Shown one piece after another: positions 23,322-28,283 of a DNA stretch of 28,283 bases. The first letter of the stretch is position 1, and each line of letters starts with the position of its first letter. The translations under genes were made by a program, and so were the position numbers. Source of the DNA: Trebonia sp035294225 (GTDB taxonomy: Bacteria; Actinomycetota; Actinomycetes; Streptosporangiales; Streptosporangiaceae); NCBI GenBank assembly GCA_035294225.1, contig DATGLH010000009.1, forward strand, positions 1-28,283. Reading direction: 5' to 3'. Below the pieces are notes generated by a model that was given only the letters and a program-made list of their open reading frames with translations, ran no database searches and was not told the origin of the DNA.

Positions 23322-23755
23322 GCACGCCGGGACGCCCGGTCCAGGACCTCAGCTGGCTGATCACGAACTTCGTGGAGCGGGTCCCGGATGTGGCACACGC
23401 GGTCGTCGTGTCCTCGGACGGGTTGCCGCTCGCGTTCTCCGCGGGTTTCCCGCAGGAGCGCGCGGACCAGCTTGCCGCGGTCACATCGGGCCTGACCAGC
23501 CTTACCCAGGGTGCTTCCCGGGTCTTCGAAGGCGGCGCGGTCGTGCAGACCGTGGTGGAGATGCAGCGCGGCGTGCTGGTCATCATGGCGATCAGCAACG
23601 GCGCCAGCCTGGCCGTGCTCGCGGCTTCCACCTGCGACCTCGGGCTCGTCGCCTACGAGATGACCCTGCTGGTAGAGCGTGCGGGCCGGGTGCTCACGCC
23701 CGCCGCCCGCGGTGGCGTCATGCAAGGTGCTATGCCGGGAGATGGAAGACGATGA
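23318..23755 (+). CDS. Roadblock/LC7 domain protein (CvnB-type)
   Basis: The 145-residue protein has the roadblock/LC7 fold. It opens DLSWLITNFVERVPDVAHAV, followed by VVSSDGLPLAFSAGF, QLAAVTSGLTSLTQGASRVF, TVVEMQRGVLVIMAISNGAS and LAVLAASTCDLGLVAYEMTL. This is the standard actinobacterial form found beside NIT histidine kinases. Such proteins act as regulators of small Ras-like GTPases, here the product of the fourth conservon gene. The GTG at 23318 has AGGAG a few bases upstream. It lies 76 bases after the kinase gene and 18 before the DUF742 gene, so all four genes should form one operon. It is cytoplasmic or attached to the kinase at the membrane. Confidence 0.95.
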   Translation: MSTPGRPVQDLSWLITNFVERVPDVAHAVVVSSDGLPLAFSAGFPQERADQLAAVTSGLTSLTQGASRVFEGGAVVQTVVEMQRGVLVIMAISNGASLAVLAASTCDLGLVAYEMTLLVERAGRVLTPAARGGVMQGAMPGDGRR

Positions 23756-23773
23756 TGAGCGCGGGAGGAAACG

Positions 23774-24253
23774 GTGGCGGGCCCCATCCGCGGTGAAGAC
23801 CGCGGCGGACCGCCTGCCTGGCAAGGGCCCGGCCGGGCCGGCCCGTGGGATGAGGCTCCGCCGCAGCGGCAGCCGTACTCCCCGGTACAGCAGTATCCGG
23901 CCGAGGAAGAGAGCAGTTCGACGCGGCTGGTGCGGCCGTACACCGTTACCGGCGGCCGAACTCAGCCGAGGTACAAGCTAGCGCTTGAGGCCTTGGTTAC
24001 CGCGACCGTCTACGAGCCGCGCGATCTGTCAGTGCTGGCGCCCGAGTGCCAGGCGATCTTGCAGTTCTGCCTGGACTGGCGGTCCGTCGCCGAGATCTCG
24101 GCAGTGCTGCGGCTGCCGCTCGGCGTGGCACGGATCCTCGTCGCGGACATGAGCGCGGACGGCCTCGTGCGCATCCACCAGCGTGACGATTCGGAAGGCC
24201 GCCCCGACCTTCATCTGCTCGAAAGGGTGCTTAGTGGACTCCGTAAGATCTAG
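23774..24253 (+). CDS. DUF742 protein (CvnC-type)
   Basis: The 159-residue protein has a Pro/Gln-rich N-terminal third, then the DUF742 mark RLVRPYTVTGGRTQP (51-65) and ALEALVTATVY. A winged-helix-like C-terminal part follows (CQAILQFCLDWRSVAEISAV then LRLPLGVARILVADMSADGL and a short wing). In conservons it is always the third gene; proteins of this class associate with the kinase, roadblock and GTPase partners at the membrane, but the molecular role is not settled. The GTG at 23774 follows GGAGGAAACG. The 3' end overlaps the GTPase gene by 20 bases, an arrangement typical of this operon. Confidence 0.93.
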   Translation: MAGPIRGEDRGGPPAWQGPGRAGPWDEAPPQRQPYSPVQQYPAEEESSSTRLVRPYTVTGGRTQPRYKLALEALVTATVYEPRDLSVLAPECQAILQFCLDWRSVAEISAVLRLPLGVARILVADMSADGLVRIHQRDDSEGRPDLHLLERVLSGLRKI

Positions 24254-24839
24254 CGTCGCCCGGCCGCACGGCGGCGACGCTTCGGCGATGACTTCGGTGA
24301 AAATCGTCGTCGCCGGGGGCTTTGGTGTGGGCAAGACGACCTTCGTGGGCTCGGTGTCGGAGATCACTCCGCTGACCACCGAGGCGGTGATGACCGTCGC
24401 GAGCACCGACGTGGACGACCTGTCGCATGTCCCGGACAAGAACACCACCACGGTCGCCATGGACTTCGGCCGGATCACCTTGGACAAGGACCTAGTGCTG
24501 TACATGTTCGGCACGCCCGGGCAGCACCGGTTCTGGTTCATGTGGGACGATCTCATTCAGGGTGCCATCGGCGCGGTGGTGCTCGTGGACACCCGGCGCC
24601 TGGCCGACTCCTTCCCGGCGGTGGACTACTTTGAGGCGAGCGGGCTGCCGTTCGTGATCGGCATCAACGGCTTCCACGGGCAGTTCCCGCACCGCTCGAA
24701 CGACGTGCGCGAAGCCCTGGCGATCGGGCCGAACGTGCCGATCATTCCCTGCGACGCGCGCAACCGCGAGTCAACCAAGGCGACGCTGGTGACCCTCGTC
24801 GAGCACGCGATGTCAATGCAGACGGCCGGCCACTACTGA
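24234..24839 (+). CDS. Ras-like GTP/ATP-binding protein (CvnD-type)
   Basis: The 201-residue protein has P-loop GGFGVGKT (28-35), a TVAMDFGR switch region, the GTPGQHRFWFMWDDL segment in place of the usual DxxGQ, and VVLVDTRR. The FVIGINGFHG region replaces the NKxD specificity motif, which is common in this bacterial family. It is the output GTPase of the conservon, cytoplasmic or membrane-recruited, probably switched by the roadblock partner. The GTG at 24234 lies inside the DUF742 gene with AAAGGG upstream. The internal ATG at 24288 would remove 18 residues and has no ribosome site. A GC-rich hairpin follows the stop. Confidence 0.94.
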   Translation: MDSVRSSVARPHGGDASAMTSVKIVVAGGFGVGKTTFVGSVSEITPLTTEAVMTVASTDVDDLSHVPDKNTTTVAMDFGRITLDKDLVLYMFGTPGQHRFWFMWDDLIQGAIGAVVLVDTRRLADSFPAVDYFEASGLPFVIGINGFHGQFPHRSNDVREALAIGPNVPIIPCDARNRESTKATLVTLVEHAMSMQTAGHY

Positions 24840-24845
24840 GTTACC

Positions 24846-24865
24846 CCGGGGGGACGACCCCCCGG
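24846..24865 (+). terminator. GC-rich hairpin ending the conservon operon
   Basis: CCGGGGGG (24846-24853) pairs with CCCCCCGG (24858-24865) across ACGA, six bases past the GTPase stop. There is no U-tract. Confidence 0.6.
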
Positions 24866-24972
24866 ATCCCCCCGGCCGCGCGCCCGATCCTGCGGATCTT
24901 ACCGGGCGCGCACCCACGGCGGACGGTCCGCGGCCCCCGGTAGCCACATCGGGCGACGGTCGGCACAATGGT

Positions 24973-24980
24973 GGGGATAA
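24973..24980 (+). promoter_or_regulatory. Candidate -10 region of the thiamine-diphosphate enzyme gene
   Basis: GGGGATAA lies about 25 bases before the GTG start, near the GGGATAAT type of element also seen upstream of the acetamidase gene. No clear -35 element is visible. Confidence 0.3.
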
Positions 24981-25005
24981 CCGGACACAGGAAGGCTCCC
25001 CGGCC

Positions 25006-26781
25006 GTGACCGAGCGCTACTACACGACAAGCACCGCGTTCCTTGAGGCCCTGGCCGAGGCGGGCGTCACGTACGTCTTCGCCAACCTCGGCAGCGACCA
25101 CCCCGGCCTGATCGAGGCGCTCGCGCACGCGAAGGCCGAGGGCAGGGCCGGCGAGCTGCCGCAGCTCGTCGTGTGCCCGCACGAGATGGTGGCGCTCAGC
25201 GCGGCACATGGCTACGCGGCCGTCAGCCGCACGCCGCAGGCGGTGGTCGTGCACGTCGACGTCGGCACCCAGAACATGGGCGGCGCCATCGCCAACGCCA
25301 TGCGCGGCCGGGTCCCGGTGCTGGTCTTCGCGGGCACCTCCCCGCACACGATGGAAGGCGAGCTCCCCGGCAGCCGCAACGAGTTCATCCACTGGATCCA
25401 GGACGTGCGCGACCAGCGCGGCATCATGCGCGGCTACGTCAAGTACGACAACGAGATCCGCTCCGGCAGGAACGTCAAGCAGCTCGTGCACCGTGCGTTG
25501 CAGATCGCGGCCAGCGAGCCGGCCGGCCCGGTATACCTCATGGGCGCGCGGGAGGTCATGGAAGAACGTCTCCAGCCGCAGGCCGCCGACCCGGCGGCCT
25601 ACCGGCCGGTCGAGCCGGCCGCGCTCACCCAGGCGGTCGCCGACGAGATCGCCGCGGCCCTCGCCGGGGCCCGGCGCCCGCTGATCATCACCGGCCACCT
25701 GGGCCGCGACCCGGAGGCGGTGCCCAGGCTGGTCGAGCTCGCGGACCTCCTCGCCATCCCGGTCATCGAGTCCAGCGCCTTCCGGGTGAACTTCCCGGCC
25801 GACCATCCGATGCACCGCGGCTGGCAGTTCACCACCCGGGAGCAGAACCCGCTGCTGGCCGAGGCCGACGTGATCCTCATCGTGGACAGCGACGTGCCGT
25901 ACATATCGGTGAACAACCGGCCGTCACCGGACGCGGCGATCTACGTGGTCGACGTCGACCCGCTCAAGTACGGCATGCAGCTATGGCACGTCCCCGCCCG
26001 GCGCTCGGCCGCGGCGGACGCGCGGGTGGCGCTGGAACAGATCACCGCGTCCGTTCGGACTATTGATTTTGACTCGCGGCTCGTGGAGGCGCGGCGGGCG
26101 GAAGTGACGGCGGCGCACGAGGCGCAGCGCGCCGCCTGGGACGCGCTCGAGCAGCCGGAGGACGGGGTGATCACGCCGCAGTACCTGACCGCGTGCGTGC
26201 GGGACCTGCTGGCAGGCGAAGACGCGCTGGTGCTCACCGAGGCGGTCACGAACTTCCAGGTCGTCGCGGAACACCTGCGCCGCAACGAGCCGGGCTCGCT
26301 GATCGGGTCCGGCGGCGGCTCCCTGGGATGGTCAGGCGGCGGCGCCGTGGGTGCCAAGCTAGCCTGTCCCGAACGGACGGTGGTTTCTCTCGTCGGCGAC
26401 GGCACCTTCCTGTTCAGCGTGCCGTCGTCGGTGCACTGGGTGGCCCGCAGGTACGGCACGCCCACGCTGACGGTGATCTACGACAACCGCGGCTGGAAGG
26501 CGCCGAAGCAGTCCACGCTGGGCGTGCACCCGGCAGGGGCGGCCGCCATGGCCGACGACTTCCACGTCTCCTTCGAGCCGGAGGCGGACCTGCCGGGCGT
26601 GGCCGCGGCGGCCGGGGGAGCCTTCGCCGCGACGGTGTCCGATCCCGCGGGCCTGCCGGGCGTCCTGAAGGAAGCGCTCGCCGCGGTGCACGCGGGACGT
26701 TCGGCCGTGGTGGCCGCCCACATCCCGCTGGCCCAGGGCGCCGGCGGCCCCGCCACCGCCGCCATGGGCAACACCGGCTGA
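25006..26781 (+). CDS. Thiamine-diphosphate-dependent enzyme, acetolactate-synthase-like
   Basis: The 591-residue protein has the three-domain layout of this superfamily. The N-terminal pyrimidine-binding domain carries the catalytic Glu in VVCPHEMVALSAAHGYAAVS (E60) and QNMGGAIANAMRGRVPVLVF. A central FAD/transhydrogenase-like domain includes RRPLIITGHLGRDPEAVPRL. The C-terminal domain holds the ThDP/Mg motif GDG (464-466) to N494. ThDP enzymes of this kind decarboxylate or ligate 2-oxo acids. IlvB usually starts a set with ilvN and ilvC; none is here, so this is likely another 2-oxo-acid decarboxylase, oxalyl-CoA-type or benzoylformate-type enzyme, not the biosynthetic synthase. The GTG at 25006 follows AGGAAGG ten bases away. 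It stands alone, after the conservon terminator. Confidence 0.9.
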   Translation: MTERYYTTSTAFLEALAEAGVTYVFANLGSDHPGLIEALAHAKAEGRAGELPQLVVCPHEMVALSAAHGYAAVSRTPQAVVVHVDVGTQNMGGAIANAMRGRVPVLVFAGTSPHTMEGELPGSRNEFIHWIQDVRDQRGIMRGYVKYDNEIRSGRNVKQLVHRALQIAASEPAGPVYLMGAREVMEERLQPQAADPAAYRPVEPAALTQAVADEIAAALAGARRPLIITGHLGRDPEAVPRLVELADLLAIPVIESSAFRVNFPADHPMHRGWQFTTREQNPLLAEADVILIVDSDVPYISVNNRPSPDAAIYVVDVDPLKYGMQLWHVPARRSAAADARVALEQITASVRTIDFDSRLVEARRAEVTAAHEAQRAAWDALEQPEDGVITPQYLTACVRDLLAGEDALVLTEAVTNFQVVAEHLRRNEPGSLIGSGGGSLGWSGGGAVGAKLACPERTVVSLVGDGTFLFSVPSSVHWVARRYGTPTLTVIYDNRGWKAPKQSTLGVHPAGAAAMADDFHVSFEPEADLPGVAAAAGGAFAATVSDPAGLPGVLKEALAAVHAGRSAVVAAHIPLAQGAGGPATAAMGNTG

Positions 26782-26816
26782 CTCCCCGCCGACACCGCCG
26801 TCAGCTTGCCCCGGTC

Positions 26817-26876
26817 GCGGTTCCCTGCCGTCACGCAAGCCCCGGCTGCGGTTCCCTGCCGTCACGCAAGCCCCGG
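26817..26876. repeat. 29-bp direct repeat, two exact copies
   Basis: The unit begins GCGGTTCCCTGCCGTCACGC and occurs at 26817-26845 and 26848-26876, separated by two bases. It lies just after the thiamine-diphosphate enzyme gene. Confidence 0.9.
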
Positions 26877-26935
26877 GCGCCCCAGCCGCATCGGCCTCCG
26901 CGACCATCAACCGCCGCGCCCACCGGCACGAACCG

Positions 26936-26996
26936 AAAAAAATTTCACCATGAATGATTTTTGTGGTATAGCTATAAAAAACTTACACGATCATGA
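26936..26996. other. AT-rich pocket upstream of the tRNA gene
   Basis: A stretch with runs such as AAAAAAATTT and the 10-bp palindrome TATAGCTATA (26967-26976) contrasts strongly with the surrounding GC-rich DNA. A frame ATG 26950 onward runs into the tRNA gene and is not a credible protein. It could be an upstream activating region of the tRNA promoter or a trace of foreign DNA. Confidence 0.6.
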
Positions 26997-27057
26997 GCGC
27001 ACCGGGATAAACCGGGGCAACGGCGCTTACCGCGTCATGCGCCGGACCCGGGTGCGG

Positions 27058-27063
27058 TACTCT
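27058..27063 (+). promoter_or_regulatory. Candidate -10 box of the tRNA gene
   Basis: TACTCT fits TAnnnT and lies 12 bases before the mature tRNA 5' end. The hexamer 17 bases further up (TCATGC) is a poor -35 match. Confidence 0.4.
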
Positions 27064-27075
27064 TGCGGCTGGTAT

Positions 27076-27152
27076 GGGGCGGTAGCTCAGCAGGTCAGAG
27101 CAGCGGACTCATAATCTGCCGGTCGTGGGTTCGAGTCCCACCCGCCCCACCA
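27076..27152 (+). tRNA. tRNA-Met (anticodon CAU), CCA encoded
   Basis: Acceptor arm GGGGCGG pairs with CCGCCCC; D-arm is GCTC...GAGC. Anticodon stem GCGGA/TCTGC (one G-U pair) holds the loop CTCATAA with anticodon CAT; T-arm GTGGG/CCCAC encloses TTCGAGT. The discriminator is A and CCA is encoded. The sequence is like actinomycete elongator tRNA-Met; a CAU anticodon could also be tRNA-Ile2 with lysidine, but the body and context favour Met. The initiator form is unlikely because the first base pair is intact and the three-G/three-C anticodon stem is absent. Confidence 0.93.
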
Positions 27153-27426
27153 GTCGTGAACTGCGCTTTCCCGCCGTGCCTCGCCTGCTGCGAGAGCGCT
27201 GGTTGCGTTTGTCGTTGCGGTTCGCTTCCGATGCGGGCCTGTGCGATCCCGGTAGATGCTTGACGCCTTGGTTCTGGTTTCCGGGCGACAGGTTGCGGAC
27301 GCGGTTCCGGTGGCTGGCCGACAGTAGTTCCGGTAGGCAGGCGGCACTCTGAACTGGCTTCCGGGTTTTCCGCATGCCTGGCGCTTGGCTGCGATCAACA
27401 AGGCTGATCGTAATGAGAGGGGGCCG

Positions 27427-27570
27427 GGTGTGTTGGTGGGGCTGATCGTGCCCGGCCGGCGCAGGCGGCGGGAGGACTACCGCGCCGGGAGCGGGGCCGG
27501 GCGATGCGGCTATGGCAGATGGACGTGACGGGCCGCGTGCACCTGTCCGGCGGGCAGGAGGTCAAGTGTG
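27427..27570 (+). mobile_element. IS481-type transposase remnant, frameshifted fragment
   Basis: In one frame VLVGLIVPGRRRRREDYRA (from 27430) and, after a shift near 27486, RERGRAMRLWQMDVTGRVHL with SGGQEVK match the hinge of IS481 transposases. There a basic stretch precedes LWQMDVxGG, which carries the first Asp of the DDE core. About 45 residues remain; the frame is broken, similarity ends after EVKC near 27570, and both the helix-turn-helix start and the rest of the catalytic core are missing. No terminal inverted repeats are seen. It is a scar of an old insertion between the tRNA and the CRISPR-related gene. The 280 bases between the tRNA and this fragment show no gene. Confidence 0.7.
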
Positions 27571-27701
27571 CGTATCAGGGCCTGCGCAATCCGCCTGCCG
27601 ACATGCGGATATTACTGGATTTTAGTGTAATCTACGGTAATAGGCGGTATGATGCCGCCATGACGTACGTTGAGGGCGAACGCCGCGGATAGGCGGCAGG
27701 C

Positions 27702-27836
27702 ATGGCCAAGAGGGAGAAACGCCGCGTAATCGTTTCGGTACGGCCGCGCGTCTACCTGTTGTTGGCGTCGCGCTTGCGCTGTCCGCTTGGCTTCCGAGCC
27801 GCAAGTCTGCCGGCGGGCGGCGGAGGGTCCGCCTGA
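27702..27836 (+). CDS. Short ORF, 44 aa, unknown
   Basis: ATG at 27702 follows GGCGGCAGG and encodes a basic peptide starting MAKREKRRVIVSVRPRVYLL. The opening, a basic stretch before a strand VIVSVRP and a helix start, recalls ribbon-helix-helix antitoxin or regulator N-termini, but the rest is Gly/Ala-rich and lacks a second helix. It could be a truncated regulator or chance. An AT-rich area with TATGAT at about 27650 could be its promoter. Confidence 0.3.
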   Translation: MAKREKRRVIVSVRPRVYLLLASRLRCPLGFRAASLPAGGGGSA

Positions 27837-27844
27837 TACCACGC

Positions 27845-27893
27845 TTCCGCAGGCAGATGAGAAGCCCTGGGAGCCCGTGACCTGCCTGCGGAA
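27845..27893. repeat. 12-bp perfect inverted repeat ahead of the Csb1-like gene
   Basis: TTCCGCAGGCAG (27845-27856) pairs exactly with CTGCCTGCGGAA (27882-27893) across 25 bases. It could be a terminator for upstream transcription or an operator of the following gene. Only one copy is seen, so it is not a CRISPR array. Confidence 0.7.
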
Positions 27894-27958
27894 ATCTAGC
27901 CCTCTGGCATTTCAGGCCGACATTCCTGGAGCCGGGACATGTTGAGGAGATGAACGGG

Positions 27959-28283
27959 ATGACCAAGATCACGATGGATTTGCTAGTGGAAGCATCGATG
28001 CCGGGCGGCGCGAGCTGCCTTACCTCGGTGACCGAACTCGAACCTGCGGCGGGACCGCATGCCTCGGTGGCGCCAGCGAAGTTCGCCTCGCGCACCCCGG
28101 GGGACAAGAAGGGCGAATACGCCTACGAACGGCGTTACCTCGACGGGGCGCCGGCCCAGGCGGTCATCATCGACTCCAAGCAGAGCCAGCTCAACCGATG
28201 CGAGGCCGCGCTGGCGCAGGCGATCGCCGACGGTCATCCCACCCTGTCGCGGCTGCCGCGGGTCGAGGTGACCTACAGCCGGG
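27959..28283 (+). CDS. Csb1/Cas7-like protein of a type I-G (I-U) CRISPR system, 5' part
   Basis: The frame is open to the window edge, giving 108 residues of a longer protein. After MTKITMDLLVEAS it reads PGDKKGEYAYERRYLDGAPA, then QAVIIDSKQSQLNRCEAALA, then IADGHPTLSRLPRVEV. The DSxQSQxNRxExAL segment preceded by a YERRxxDG strand is what I know as the N-terminal mark of the GSU0053/Csb1 (Cas7) family, the backbone RAMP protein of the type I-G (formerly I-U) effector that binds crRNA along its length. The ATG at 27959 has GAGGAG nine bases upstream; ATG 27950 is too close to it. Expected neighbours (csb2, cas8, cas3, cas4/cas1, cas2, array) would lie to the right, outside the window. The assignment is from memory of the motif, not a search. 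Confidence 0.7.
   Translation, partial: MTKITMDLLVEASMPGGASCLTSVTELEPAAGPHASVAPAKFASRTPGDKKGEYAYERRYLDGAPAQAVIIDSKQSQLNRCEAALAQAIADGHPTLSRLPRVEVTYSR

Noticed and set aside
26950..27114. Short ORF starting MNDFCGIAIKNLHDHE
   Set aside because: It begins in the AT-rich pocket, runs into the tRNA gene and has no ribosome site or similarity.
27087..27401. Minus-strand frames over the tRNA with text such as GWDSNPRPADYESAAL
   Set aside because: This is the well-known false protein made by reading a tRNA gene backwards; the tRNA explains the sequence.

Overview
The window is very GC-rich, uses many GTG and some TTG starts, and carries families that are typical of filamentous actinomycetes: a conservon signalling operon, a DUF664-type DinB protein, an HhH-GPD repair protein and DUF58/MoxR/DUF4129 genes. 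It is most likely chromosomal DNA of a member of the Actinomycetota, of the Streptosporangiales/Streptomyces kind. I cannot fix the genus from sequence alone.

Layout. (1) 1-1369: the 3' end of a zinc-type NADP-dependent dehydrogenase, then a 5'-truncated ABC-transporter permease (FtsX domain) that looks like a remnant. (2) 1392-5725, minus strand: a tightly overlapping five-gene operon (DUF4129 membrane protein, small membrane protein, MoxR AAA+ ATPase, DUF58/vWA protein, small membrane protein). All four junctions overlap by 1-4 bases, and a -10-like TAAGGT lies 5' of the first gene. (3) 6188-7616: a secreted aldose 1-epimerase preceded by a LacI-type operator. (4) 7617-12211: short accessory genes separated by repeat-rich gaps. 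These are an adenosine deaminase pseudogene, an HhH-GPD protein, a small membrane protein, an M55 D-aminopeptidase, a VOC/glyoxalase protein and a DinB protein. The gaps hold a 15-bp minisatellite, a 54-bp perfect palindrome and a cluster of three hairpins. (5) 12212-15854, minus strand: a TPR membrane protein, an AAA+ ATPase and an acetamidase/formamidase. (6) 15980-18784, minus strand: a Pro/Gly/Tyr-repeat membrane protein and a zinc-ribbon/FHA protein. (7) 19957-24839, plus strand: a complete conservon of four genes, namely NIT-HAMP histidine kinase, roadblock/LC7, DUF742 and Ras-like GTPase. (8) 25006-26781: a thiamine-diphosphate enzyme of the acetolactate-synthase type. (9) 27076-28283: tRNA-Met(CAU), a decayed IS481-type transposase fragment, a short ORF of unknown function, a 12-bp-stem hairpin, and the 5' end of a gene resembling Csb1/Cas7 of type I-G (formerly I-U) CRISPR systems, cut by the window edge.

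How the genes work together. The MoxR/DUF58/DUF4129 operon is a membrane-associated chaperone-type module. The conservon is a membrane-sensor-to-small-GTPase relay. The AAA+ and TPR pair may form another membrane-linked ATPase unit. The FHA protein could read phospho-threonine marks near the repeat-rich membrane protein. The right end looks accessory: tRNA, then IS remnant, then CRISPR-Cas. The strongest leads are the probable type I-G locus at the right edge, the exact 54-bp palindrome and hairpin clusters, the multiply broken adenosine deaminase gene, and the FHA/repeat-protein and AAA+/TPR pairs. All were read by eye; no homology search was run.
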